Below are positions 1 to 7,397 of a stretch of 64,000 nucleotides of DNA, in pieces (positions within the stretch are counted from its first letter, which is position 1; every line of letters begins with the position of its first letter). The translations under genes and the position numbers were made by a program. The notes below the pieces were generated by a model. It did not search any database. It was not told where the DNA came from and worked only from the letters and a program-made list of their open reading frames with translations. This DNA comes from an uncultured Muribaculaceae bacterium (lineage in GTDB: Bacteria; Bacteroidota; Bacteroidia; Bacteroidales; Muribaculaceae): the NCBI GenBank assembly GCA_947629175.1, contig CANRCT010000002.1:1-64000 (forward strand), in the 5' to 3' direction.

Positions 1-27
1 GAAAGTTGCTTATCTGTTGCTTATTGA

Positions 28-69
28 TAAAATAAAAATAGCTGAAAATCAAACGATTAACAGCTATTT
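28..69 (-). terminator. Rho-independent terminator of the tRNA-Leu gene
   Basis: Just downstream of the tRNA on the minus strand, the 9-nt arms AAATAGCTG (36-44) and CAGCTATTT (61-69) can pair around a 16-nt loop. In the minus-strand transcript the stem is followed by a U-rich run (TTTTTATTTTAT). This is a classic intrinsic terminator placed immediately after the tRNA. Confidence 0.75.
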
Positions 70-73
70 GCTG

Positions 74-154
74 TGCCCAGAACAGGACTCGAACCTGCAC
101 GCCTCGCAGCACTCGCACCTGAAACGAGCGCGTCTACCATTCCGCCACCTGGGC
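74..154 (-). tRNA. tRNA-Leu (anticodon CAG)
   Basis: Read on the minus strand, the sequence begins GCCCAGG and ends CTGGGCA, giving a closed acceptor stem with discriminator A. The D-arm region (GGCGGAATGGTAGACGC) is leucine-like, the anticodon stem CTCGT/GCGAG encloses the loop TTCAGGT with anticodon CAG, a variable arm follows, and the T-arm reads GGTTCGAGTCC. CCA is not encoded (CAG follows the discriminator). A minus-strand promoter lies upstream and a terminator directly downstream, so it is probably a monocistronic gene. The ORF at 17-214 in the track is a shadow of it. Confidence 0.93.
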
Positions 155-186
155 ATTAAAGTTTTTATTGCGGATCCAACATATGA

Positions 187-234
187 AACGATATCAATTC
201 AACTTATGGCTTAACGATATCAATTCGACTTATG
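187..234. repeat. Two-copy 22-bp direct repeat
   Basis: AACGATATCAATTCAACTTATG (187-208) recurs at 213-234 with a single A-to-G change, giving a period of 26 bp. It lies between the tRNA and its likely promoter, so it would be transcribed in the tRNA leader. Function unknown. Confidence 0.8.
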
Positions 235-303
235 TCGAGATCCAAGAAAATGATTATCGAGTAATCATTATAGGATCAAAGCCCCCTCTGGGGTTTTGCG
301 CTG

Positions 304-335
304 CAAAGTTATGACAAATATTTCAACTGTGCAAA
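304..335 (-). promoter_or_regulatory. Bacteroidetes sigma-70 promoter, probably for tRNA-Leu
   Basis: Read on the minus strand, TTTG (332-335) and TAACTTTG (304-311) match the Bacteroidetes consensus TTTG-N19-21-TAnnTTTG with a spacing of 20. The start site would lie near 297, giving a leader of about 140 nt before the tRNA at 154. Confidence 0.65.
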
Positions 336-496
336 TTTAATTTTTGGCCAAGAGGTATAAAACACGAGGATAATGTGATTAAGCCGTGTGAAACACATTT
401 ATATTTCACTTATTCACAATAAATTACACACAAAACAATCTCGCAGCCTTATACAAGATAATTTTATTACGAATTAGTAGATCTTTAATTTGCGCC

Positions 497-592
497 TTTC
501 AATCTCACAGGCTTCCAATCTCACCAACTTTCAATCTCACCAACTTTCAATCTCATCGACTTTCAATCTCATCGGCTTCCAATCTCACAGGC
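497..592. repeat. Six-unit 16-bp tandem repeat (minisatellite)
   Basis: Six contiguous 16-bp units of the form TTTCAATCTCACCAAC start at 497, 513, 529, 545, 561 and 577. They vary at position 3 (TTT/TTC) and over the last five or six bases (ACAGGC, ACCAAC, ATCGAC, ATCGGC). A further degenerate copy (CCAATCTCACCGGC) occurs near 642-655. There are no spacers, so this is not a CRISPR array. The first and last units share the same 3' end. Confidence 0.85.
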
Positions 593-691
593 CAGTCACA
601 TTATATTTTATACATATTAGCGGATCGTGGATTTGCGTTTCCCAATCTCACCGGCCATATACATAAGAATTTCAACATCGGGCAGGTGAAA

Positions 692-735
692 TATTTAATG
701 GAAATCTCATGGGTATTTAATGGAAATCACATGGG
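692..735. repeat. Two-copy 22-bp tandem repeat
   Basis: TATTTAATGGAAATCTCATGGG (692-713) is followed directly by a second copy (714-735) with one T-to-A change. It lies upstream of the ssb promoter. Each unit also contains an AATCTCA or AATCACA core resembling the core of the 16-bp repeat nearby. Confidence 0.8.
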
Positions 736-851
736 AAATAGCGGCTGAGAGAGGCAAATCATGAGCCGATATGCGACTTGTTTAACTGTTAAAAGCGCGT
801 CACCGACCCCGGAAGGCGATAAACAGCCGAGGTGACATCAATTTTTTTTCG

Positions 852-859
852 TAACTTCG
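852..859 (+). promoter_or_regulatory. Likely -7 box of ssb
   Basis: TAACTTCG matches TAnnTTTG at all but one position. It places a start site near 866 and a leader of about 35 nt before the ATG at 901. It lies inside the longer ORF-track model that starts at 832, which argues for the 901 start. Confidence 0.5.
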
Positions 860-900
860 CAAAAATTCAAATCAATTGTATAAAATTTATTTCTACTGCA

Positions 901-1245
901 ATGAGTGTGAATAAAGTGATACTCGTCGGCAACGTCGGCCAGGATCCGGAGATCCGCTATGTGGAGAAACGTCCGGTCGCTGAAATGTCGCTGGCTACTA
1001 CCGAACGGGGTTACCGGACGTCTTCTGGAGTAGATATTCCTGAACGGACGGAATGGCATCGGCTGATCATGTGGGACTCGGCTGCCGACACTGCGGAAAA
1101 ATATATCCGCAAAGGCACCAAGCTTTTCGTCGAAGGGAAGCTCCGGACGCGCACATGGGTTGACCGAACAGGCATTTCGCGCAAAGTCACAGAGGTTTAT
1201 GTAGATAATTTTGACATCCTGTCGCGTCCGCAAAGCCAACAATGA
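901..1245 (+). CDS. ssb: Short single-stranded DNA-binding protein
   Basis: This 114-residue OB-fold protein binds ssDNA during replication and repair. The N-terminus MSVNKVILVGNVGQDPEIRY and the later segments ERTEWHRLIMW and LFVEGKLRTRTW are typical of bacterial SSB. I chose the ATG at 901 rather than the 832 start because the extra residues overlap the promoter-like sequence and the SSB family begins at this Met. The protein ends at DILSRPQSQQ. It therefore lacks the glycine/glutamine-rich linker and the acidic DDDIPF-like tip used for partner binding, so it may be an accessory SSB. A transporter gene follows 47 nt downstream. Confidence 0.92.
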   Translation: MSVNKVILVGNVGQDPEIRYVEKRPVAEMSLATTERGYRTSSGVDIPERTEWHRLIMWDSAADTAEKYIRKGTKLFVEGKLRTRTWVDRTGISRKVTEVYVDNFDILSRPQSQQ

Positions 1246-1292
1246 CATTTCTGACAAATAAAAAACAATAAACCAATACACATAGCAAGTCA

Positions 1293-3293
1293 ATGAAAGA
1301 CAACGAAAAAGAGGTTTCGGCCGAGATCTACGCTACGGCCGATCCTGTGGAATTGCCTGAAAACGCGTTCCGCGAACTGGGTGCCGATGAGCATTACCGC
1401 CCGATCATGCACCCTGCCCATGACTATAAGGAGGTGACACCCTATTCCGTAGGGATGGGCCTTCTGCTGGCAGTCATTTTCAGTGCGGCAGCCGCCTATC
1501 TCGGCCTGAGAGTAGGCCAGGTATTCGAAGCTGCCATCCCCATAGCAATTATTGCAGTTGGGCTTTCGAGCGCGCTGAAAAAGGATGGCGCTCTCGGACA
1601 GAACGTGATAATCCAGTCGATCGGAGCATGCTCGGGAGTGATTGTGGCCGGAGCCATATTCACTCTTCCGTCACTGTTCATCCTCCAGAGCAACTACCCT
1701 GACATTACGGTAGATTTTCTGGAAATATTCCTGAGCTCATTACTGGGAGGCGTGCTCGGCATATTGTTCTTCATACCCTTCCGCAAATATTTCGTAAAGG
1801 ACATGCACGGCAAGTATCCCTTCCCGGAGGCCACGGCCACCACACAGGTGCTTGCCAGCGGCCAGGGAACGGGCAAGGGGAGCCGCGCACAGGCGCGCCT
1901 GCTCGTTGTCGCATCGCTCATCGGCGGCGTTTACGATTATATCGTGTCGACATTCGGCTTCTGGGCCGAACAGGTATCCACGGCATTCTGCGGGTGGGGA
2001 GCCGCCCTTGCCGACAAATTCAAGATCGTGGTGAGCTGCAACACCGGCGCCGCCCTGCTCGGGCTTGGATACATTGTCGGACTCAAATATGCTTTCGTCA
2101 TATTCGCCGGGTCGGCATTCGTGTGGTGGGTGATCCTCCCGCTCATGGGCACATACGGCGCACCTGAGATCACAGCTCTGTCGCCCGACGCCCTGTTTGC
2201 CGACTACGCCCGTCTCATCGGCATCGGTGGCATCGCAATGGCCGGAGTGATCGGCATCATCAAATCATGGGGAATCATAGTCCAGGCAGCCGGTCTGGCA
2301 GGCCGCGAGTTCAAGGGCGGCAAGAGCGACCGCAAGCCCATACGCTGGCAGGCCGATCTCTCGATGAAGCATGTAGTGTTCTATATCGTCATCGCTCTGG
2401 TGGCAGTCCTTGCATTTTTCTGGGCGGGTGTGCTCCACAATTTCTGGCAGGCGCTCGTGGCCTGGATCGTTGTGACAGTGATCGCATTCCTCTTCACAAC
2501 AGTAGCCGCGAATGCCATAGCCATTGTGGGCACCAATCCGGTATCGGGAATGACTCTCATGACCCTTATCGTCGCATCAGCCATATTCGTGGCTGTAGGC
2601 ATCAGCGGCACCTCCGGCATAGTGGCCTCGATGGTGATCGGCGGAGTGGTCTGCACCGCCCTGTCGATGGCCGGCGGATTTGTCACCGACCTCAAGATCG
2701 GCTACTGGCTCGGCTCCACCCCGCGCAAGCAGGAAAGCTGGAAATTTGTCGGCACACTGGTATCGGCCGCCACTGTCGGAGGCGTCATACTGCTGCTCAA
2801 CGACGTTTACGGTTTCAGTGGCCCCAACGCCCTTGTCGCTCCGCAGGCCAATGCCATGGCCAAGGTGATCGAACCGATCATGATGGGCGGAGAGACCCCT
2901 TGGATGCTCTACATCGCCGGAGCTGTCCTCGCCGTGCTGCTCAACTGGCTCGGCGTCCCCGCGCTCGCATTCTGCCTCGGCATGTTCATCCCCATGCAGC
3001 TCAATGCTCCCCTGCTTGTGGGCGGCGCTATAGCATGGTTCGTAAGCACCCGCTCGGCTGACAAGGCGCTCAATGACGCGCGCCGCGACCGGGGCACACT
3101 CATAGCCTCGGGACTCATAGCCGGCGGAGCCCTCTTCGGAGTATTCGCAGCCCTGACGCGATTCGCAGGATTTGAATACGTCAACACGATGCCGACCTCG
3201 CTGACACAGGGTCTCGGCATCGCCATATATGCAGCACTCATCATCTATCTCGCATGGCAGAGCATGAAAGCTCGCCCAGCTTCCGACAGATAA
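1293..3293 (+). CDS. OPT family oligopeptide/metal-chelate transporter
   Basis: This inner-membrane transporter has 666 residues, the usual OPT length, and is hydrophobic throughout, with about 14-16 predicted membrane segments after a polar N-terminus of about 55 residues. Recognisable OPT features include the N-terminal HPAHDYKEVTPYSVGMGLLL region, the KYPFPEATA motif near residue 180 and the GTNPVSGM motif near 413. Family members import small peptides or siderophore-type chelates by proton symport; the substrate here cannot be read from sequence. Its 3' end overlaps the MATE gene by 40 bp, so the two are probably cotranscribed. Confidence 0.9.
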   Translation: MKDNEKEVSAEIYATADPVELPENAFRELGADEHYRPIMHPAHDYKEVTPYSVGMGLLLAVIFSAAAAYLGLRVGQVFEAAIPIAIIAVGLSSALKKDGALGQNVIIQSIGACSGVIVAGAIFTLPSLFILQSNYPDITVDFLEIFLSSLLGGVLGILFFIPFRKYFVKDMHGKYPFPEATATTQVLASGQGTGKGSRAQARLLVVASLIGGVYDYIVSTFGFWAEQVSTAFCGWGAALADKFKIVVSCNTGAALLGLGYIVGLKYAFVIFAGSAFVWWVILPLMGTYGAPEITALSPDALFADYARLIGIGGIAMAGVIGIIKSWGIIVQAAGLAGREFKGGKSDRKPIRWQADLSMKHVVFYIVIALVAVLAFFWAGVLHNFWQALVAWIVVTVIAFLFTTVAANAIAIVGTNPVSGMTLMTLIVASAIFVAVGISGTSGIVASMVIGGVVCTALSMAGGFVTDLKIGYWLGSTPRKQESWKFVGTLVSAATVGGVILLLNDVYGFSGPNALVAPQANAMAKVIEPIMMGGETPWMLYIAGAVLAVLLNWLGVPALAFCLGMFIPMQLNAPLLVGGAIAWFVSTRSADKALNDARRDRGTLIASGLIAGGALFGVFAALTRFAGFEYVNTMPTSLTQGLGIAIYAALIIYLAWQSMKARPASDR

Positions 3294-4591
3294 AGCCGCT
3301 GCTCGGCAACATCGTCGCCCTCTCGCTGCCCTCGATAGCAAGCAATCTTGTCACTCCGCTGCTCGGCATGACAGATGTGGCTATCGCGGGGCACATGGGG
3401 GGCGCCGTGTTTTTAGCCGCCATAGCCGTCGGAGGCAACATGTTCAATCTGCTCTACTGGCTCTTCGGTTTCCTCCGCATGGGCTCAAGCGGCCTGACGG
3501 CCCAGGCCTATGGAGCCGGCGACGCCGTCAGGCAGGCAAAAGTCCTTTTTCAGGCGCTTTCAGTTGCCGGCGCTCTCAGTCTGATCTTCATTTTATTCCA
3601 GCATCCTCTGTGCTCACTGCTTCTTGACCTCATGGAAGTAGAAAGCGATGCCAGAACTATGGCCGGGGAATACTTCATGCTGCTGATATGGGGAGCTCCG
3701 GCAGTACTGGGATCTTTCGTGACTACCGGATGGTTTTTAGGCATGCAGAACGCGCGGATCACCATGTGGATATCCACGCTTACGGTTGCCGTCAATATCG
3801 CAGCAAGCCTGATACTTGCGGTGGCGATGCATCTCGGCATCAAAGGGCTTGCGATCGGAACACTCGTAGCCCAGTGGAGCGGATTCCTGACGGCCATCGC
3901 TGTATGCAAACTCAAATACAATATCAGATTTCCGGACGTAAAGACCATCTTTGCCGGAAACGGAATGCTGCGTTTCTTCCGCATAAATACCGACATATTC
4001 CTGCGCACGCTGTGTCTCGTGGGCGTCACTCTATGGTTCACCCGCACAGGTGCAAGCCAGGGCGATGAGGTGCTGGCCGCCAACGCCCTGCTCCTTCAGC
4101 TCTTCACCCTGTTCAGCTTCTTTATGGATGGCTTTGCATTCTCAGCCGAAGCAATATGCGGACGGCTTTCAGGCGCAGGCGACCTACGGACACTCCGTCT
4201 GGCCATCAGACTTTTAGTGCTTACATCCTCCATACTGGCGATCATCTTCACGATAATCTACGCCACCCTTGGCACTCCCCTTTTGCAACTGCTGTGCGAT
4301 GACATGCCGACACTGCAAACAGCCAGAGAATATGCCGTATGGGCATTCACCATTCCCATGGCCGGCTTCATGGCATTCGTCTACGACGGCATATTTATCG
4401 GCCTGACAGCTACCCGGTCGATGCTGCTGTCAATGGCATGCGCCACAGCTGTCTACTTTTCAGTATACATGCTTGCGTGGCCGTCGATGCACAACCACGG
4501 CCTGTGGCTTGCCTTCATATGCTATCTGTTCACGCGCGGACTCTTGCTCGCACTGCTGCTTGCCAGAGGATCACGCGGACATGTGGCCTGA
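3254..4591 (+). CDS. MATE family multidrug/toxin efflux transporter
   Basis: This 445-residue inner-membrane exporter of the MATE superfamily (DinF-like branch by general look) has about twelve membrane helices. The start region (IVALSLPSIASNLVTPLLGMTDVAIAGHMG) and the repeated-bundle layout are typical, as is the family's cation-coupled drug or metabolite efflux. The ATG lies inside the 3' end of the OPT gene, suggesting translational coupling. The 3' end overlaps the convergent tsaB gene by 70 bp. The substrate is unknown. Confidence 0.9.
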   Translation: MAEHESSPSFRQIKPLLGNIVALSLPSIASNLVTPLLGMTDVAIAGHMGGAVFLAAIAVGGNMFNLLYWLFGFLRMGSSGLTAQAYGAGDAVRQAKVLFQALSVAGALSLIFILFQHPLCSLLLDLMEVESDARTMAGEYFMLLIWGAPAVLGSFVTTGWFLGMQNARITMWISTLTVAVNIAASLILAVAMHLGIKGLAIGTLVAQWSGFLTAIAVCKLKYNIRFPDVKTIFAGNGMLRFFRINTDIFLRTLCLVGVTLWFTRTGASQGDEVLAANALLLQLFTLFSFFMDGFAFSAEAICGRLSGAGDLRTLRLAIRLLVLTSSILAIIFTIIYATLGTPLLQLLCDDMPTLQTAREYAVWAFTIPMAGFMAFVYDGIFIGLTATRSMLLSMACATAVYFSVYMLAWPSMHNHGLWLAFICYLFTRGLLLALLLARGSRGHVA

Positions 4592-5253
4592 AACTCTTTG
4601 CGATACCAGGGTGTGGAGTAAGCCAGGTCAAGAAAATCGCGTCTGCTCCATTTCAGCTCCGACAATGCCGTCATGTCCACCGCCAACGGCTTTATATCAG
4701 GAACAAAAACGGCATTTGACGAAGAGATCACCTCGCGCGCTTTTTCGCTGCCGTTGCCGAAGAACAATACCGGCCCCTGCGCCAGATACTCCCCGTAGCT
4801 CGATGCATCGAGAATCAACGGCGCCGGCTGCATCAGAGGGGTCAGCGCCTGATCATAAACTGCCGTGAACACCTCCATCCGGCGTGCATCAATCATAGGA
4901 GCATATAAAGCACCTTCGGGATAATCGCCCGTAGAAAACATCACTGCGACAGCCAACAGCTGGAGCGTGTCAACCCCTATCAGCGGAAGACCCATGGCGT
5001 AAGCCAGACCTTTGGCCTCCGACAGCCCTATGCGCAGCCCTGTATAACTGCCGGGCCCCATCGATACGGCCACAGCGTCGAGATTCAGCTCAAGCTCCCG
5101 AAGGCGGTCAAGACAATCCTTGATAAACGAGCTCAGGAGCGTCGCATGATTGCGCTGCTCGAATTCTTCGCGGTGGCACAGAACTGTCCCTTCTGCCGAC
5201 AGAGCCACCGAGCAAACCTCCGTAGAAGTATCGATATTAAGTATTACAGCCAT
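4522..5253 (-). CDS. tsaB: tRNA threonylcarbamoyladenosine biosynthesis protein TsaB
   Basis: TsaB is the TsaD partner needed for t6A37 formation in ANN-decoding tRNAs in the cytoplasm. The 243-residue protein starts MAVILNIDTSTEVCSVAL and has the ASKHA-fold segments NHATLL and MGPGSYTGLRIGLSEAKGLAYA that define the family. It lacks the TsaD metal site, as expected for TsaB. About the last 20 residues (after FQAT) extend beyond the usual family end and are encoded in the overlap with the convergent MATE gene. A -7 box lies 20 nt upstream, and the gene is divergent from yicC. Confidence 0.93.
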   Translation of the reverse strand: MAVILNIDTSTEVCSVALSAEGTVLCHREEFEQRNHATLLSSFIKDCLDRLRELELNLDAVAVSMGPGSYTGLRIGLSEAKGLAYAMGLPLIGVDTLQLLAVAVMFSTGDYPEGALYAPMIDARRMEVFTAVYDQALTPLMQPAPLILDASSYGEYLAQGPVLFFGNGSEKAREVISSSNAVFVPDIKPLAVDMTALSELKWSRRDFLDLAYSTPWYRKEFQATCPRDPLASSSASKSPRVNR

Positions 5254-5272
5254 TTTCTTAAAATATTTACTG

Positions 5273-5280
5273 CAAAGTTA
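5273..5280 (-). promoter_or_regulatory. -7 box of tsaB
   Basis: On the minus strand this is TAACTTTG, a full match to TAnnTTTG, 19 nt before the tsaB ATG. No good -33 TTTG is seen at the right spacing. Confidence 0.6.
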
Positions 5281-5301
5281 CGCTATTTCGAGCTTAAATC
5301 G

Positions 5302-5309
5302 TAAATTTG
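5302..5309 (+). promoter_or_regulatory. -7 box of the yicC-gmk-nadD operon
   Basis: TAAATTTG is a full match to TAnnTTTG, 28 nt before the yicC ATG. The promoter is divergent from, and closely packed against, the tsaB promoter. Confidence 0.55.
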
Positions 5310-5337
5310 TGACAAATTATATAGTCTTCAATCAAAT

Positions 5338-6213
5338 ATGCTGCTATCAATGACAGGTTTCGGCAAATCGGTTGTCGAAATAAAAAACAAGAAAATCACC
5401 GTCGAGATCAAATCGCTCAACAGCAAACAGCTCGACATGTCGCTTCATGTGCCATCACTCTACCGCGAGGTAGAGCTGGAATTGCGCAACCGTCTGGCGC
5501 GTAAGATCGAAAGAGGGAAAATCGAAGCGGTAGTGAGCGCCGAAAGCATTGACAACGACTCAACCACGCAATTCAATCTTCCACTCATCAAGGCCTATAA
5601 ACAGAGTCTGGAGGATATAGCTTACAGTTTGGGCGTGGCGGCGCCGGCCGACTGGCTTCCTCTCCTCATGCGTCTGCCCGACATAATGAAAGCCGAACCG
5701 TCAGCCGAAGCAGATAAAGCCGAGACCGAAGCATTGATGAGCGCGGCCGAGGCAGCAGCCGACGCACTCGTGGAATACCGCCGCGCCGAGGGGCGGAAAC
5801 TTGAAGAATTCTTCACTCTGCGCATAAACCGTATTGAGGCTCTGCTTGCTGAAGTGCCCCGCTATGAAAATGAACGTGTCAGCAAGATACGTGCCCGGAT
5901 AGAAGACAATCTAAGCAAGCTTGAACAGGTAGAGGTAGATCTTGGCCGTCTGGAACAGGAAATGATCTATTATATTGAAAAACTCGATATCAACGAAGAG
6001 AAGCAACGCCTAAAGCAGCACCTTGCATATTTTATGGAAACTCTGAACGGCGAGCCCGGACAGGGCAAGAAACTCGGATTCATCAGTCAGGAAATGGGAC
6101 GGGAAATCAATACGCTCGGCTCAAAGAGCAACCATGCCGAACTGCAGCGCCTTGTGGTGAAGATGAAGGACGAGCTTGAACAGATAAAGGAGCAGGTGCT
6201 CAACGTGCTGTAA
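5338..6213 (+). CDS. yicC: YicC/YloC family endoribonuclease
   Basis: This 291-residue cytoplasmic RNase-like protein has the family N-terminus SMTGFGKSVVEIKNKKITVEIKSLNSK and the C-terminal GKKLGFISQEMGREINTLGSKSN block. YicC proteins cleave RNA and in other bacteria affect sRNA stability. The neighbouring gmk matches the frequent yicC-gmk linkage. It is first in a plus-strand operon with gmk, nadD, a DUF5063 gene and an M18 aminopeptidase, with a 42-nt gap to gmk. Confidence 0.92.
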   Translation: MLLSMTGFGKSVVEIKNKKITVEIKSLNSKQLDMSLHVPSLYREVELELRNRLARKIERGKIEAVVSAESIDNDSTTQFNLPLIKAYKQSLEDIAYSLGVAAPADWLPLLMRLPDIMKAEPSAEADKAETEALMSAAEAAADALVEYRRAEGRKLEEFFTLRINRIEALLAEVPRYENERVSKIRARIEDNLSKLEQVEVDLGRLEQEMIYYIEKLDINEEKQRLKQHLAYFMETLNGEPGQGKKLGFISQEMGREINTLGSKSNHAELQRLVVKMKDELEQIKEQVLNVL

Positions 6214-6255
6214 ATCATTTTCCAGAATATCACTACACCTCATCATGCACATATC

Positions 6256-6825
6256 ATGGAAGGCAAGATCATAATCGTCAGCGCCCCCTCGGGCTGCGGC
6301 AAATCCACCATTATCAACCGTCTCCTGCAAAAAAGAGAGATCGACATGGAGTTTTCAGTCTCGGCCACAAACCGCCCTCCGAGAGAAGGAGAGACCCACG
6401 GCATCAACTACTGGTTCTTATCCGACGAAGAGTTCAGAAAAGCGATAGCCGACGACAATTTTGTCGAATATGAAGAAGTATATCCGGGGCGCTTTTACGG
6501 CACTCTCAAAAGCGAAGTCGAACGCCGTTGCCGCGAGGGTCATAACGTAGTGCTCGACATCGATGTCAAAGGCGGAGTGAACGTAAAACGCATGTATGGC
6601 GACCGTGCGATCGCCCTTTTTATCGAACCGCCAAGCATCGAAGCATTGCGCTCCCGTCTGGAAGGGCGCGGCACCGAGACGCCCGAAGCTATTGAACAAC
6701 GTCTCGGCAAAGCCGAATACGAACTCTCGTTCGCGCCGGCCTACGATGTGAGGATAGTCAACGACGATCTCGACAAGGCCGTGAACGACACCGACCGCGC
6801 CATCAAACAGTTTGTCAACTCATGA
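6256..6825 (+). CDS. gmk: Guanylate kinase
   Basis: It phosphorylates GMP to GDP with ATP in the cytoplasm, feeding GTP and dGTP synthesis. The 189-residue protein has the P-loop APSGCGKST (residues 10-18), the GMP-binding segment SVSATNRPPREGE and the LDIDVKGG motif. The length fits the family. Its stop codon overlaps the nadD start (ATGA), so translation is probably coupled. Confidence 0.96.
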   Translation: MEGKIIIVSAPSGCGKSTIINRLLQKREIDMEFSVSATNRPPREGETHGINYWFLSDEEFRKAIADDNFVEYEEVYPGRFYGTLKSEVERRCREGHNVVLDIDVKGGVNVKRMYGDRAIALFIEPPSIEALRSRLEGRGTETPEAIEQRLGKAEYELSFAPAYDVRIVNDDLDKAVNDTDRAIKQFVNS

Positions 6826-7397
6826 CCGTAGGGCTGATGGGGGGATCATTCAATCCCGTCCATATCGGCCACATGATGGTGGCAAGCTATATGGCCCAAT
6901 ATGCCGGACTCGACGAGGTGTGGATGGTATTATCGCCACAGAATCCGCTTAAAGAAAGCGCTTCGCTGATAGATGACGGTCACCGGCTCCGGATGCTTGA
7001 AATAGCAGTGTCGGCCGACTGCCGATCAGGCATAAGGGTATGCGACGCCGAACTCTCACTTCCGCGCCCCTCATATACCATCGACACTCTGCGGCACCTC
7101 TCCGGCCGTTATCCGTCGACCGACTTCCGTATCATCACCGGGAGCGACAACTGGGCGCGGTTCAGCCAGTGGCGCGAAAGCGAAAGGATATTGTCGGACT
7201 ATGGCGTCATAGTCTATCCGAGGCCCGGATCTCCGGTCAGTGATCCCGTCAGTCCCGGCTGCCGCGTGGTCGACGCTCCCATGACGGAGATTTCAAGCAC
7301 GTTCATACGCCAAGCTCTGTCGCGGGGCGACGACATGGCTTATTTTCTTCCTGCCGGAGTATACGAATATATCAGACACAATCATTTATATGAGTAA
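6822..7397 (+). CDS. nadD: Nicotinate-nucleotide adenylyltransferase
   Basis: NadD joins NaMN and ATP to form deamido-NAD, a core step of NAD synthesis. The 191-residue protein shows the nucleotidyltransferase signature GGSFNPVHIGH (residues 7-17) and the C-terminal ISSTFIR motif that contacts ATP. The start overlaps gmk by 4 nt and the end overlaps the DUF5063 gene by 8 nt, placing it firmly within the operon. Confidence 0.95.
   Translation: MTVGLMGGSFNPVHIGHMMVASYMAQYAGLDEVWMVLSPQNPLKESASLIDDGHRLRMLEIAVSADCRSGIRVCDAELSLPRPSYTIDTLRHLSGRYPSTDFRIITGSDNWARFSQWRESERILSDYGVIVYPRPGSPVSDPVSPGCRVVDAPMTEISSTFIRQALSRGDDMAYFLPAGVYEYIRHNHLYE

Larger units (their letters stand above)
155..851. other. 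Gene-free region of about 700 bp with several repeats
   Basis: No ORF with recognisable coding character is present between the tRNA and ssb. The stretch is AT-rich and holds a 22-bp direct repeat (187-234), an inverted repeat TGATTA/TAATCA (251-267), a GC hairpin CCCC/GGGG (about 281-297), a minus-strand promoter (304-335), a 16-bp tandem repeat (497-592, with one more unit near 638-655), a 22-bp tandem repeat (692-735), and a perfect palindrome TTTAACTGTTAAA (781-793). No known RNA family could be recognised by eye. Confidence 0.6.

Noticed and set aside
17-214. 65-residue ORF on the plus strand
   Set aside because: It overlaps the tRNA-Leu gene and its terminator and is a shadow.
497-592. 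CRISPR array
   Set aside because: Units are 16 bp, directly contiguous and variable, with no spacers and no cas genes in the window.
155-851. Integration site or genomic island beside tRNA-Leu
   Set aside because: No integrase and no copy of the tRNA 3' end was found; the flanking gene is ssb.
838-1293. 151-residue minus-strand ORF opposite ssb
   Set aside because: It is antisense to a clear SSB gene, has no recognisable domain, and spans the ssb promoter.
2267-3061. 264-residue ORF inside the OPT transporter gene
   Set aside because: It is a +1 frame shadow with Arg/His-rich GC-driven composition; the OPT frame is clearly the coding one. The same applies to the minus-strand ORF at 2577-3341.
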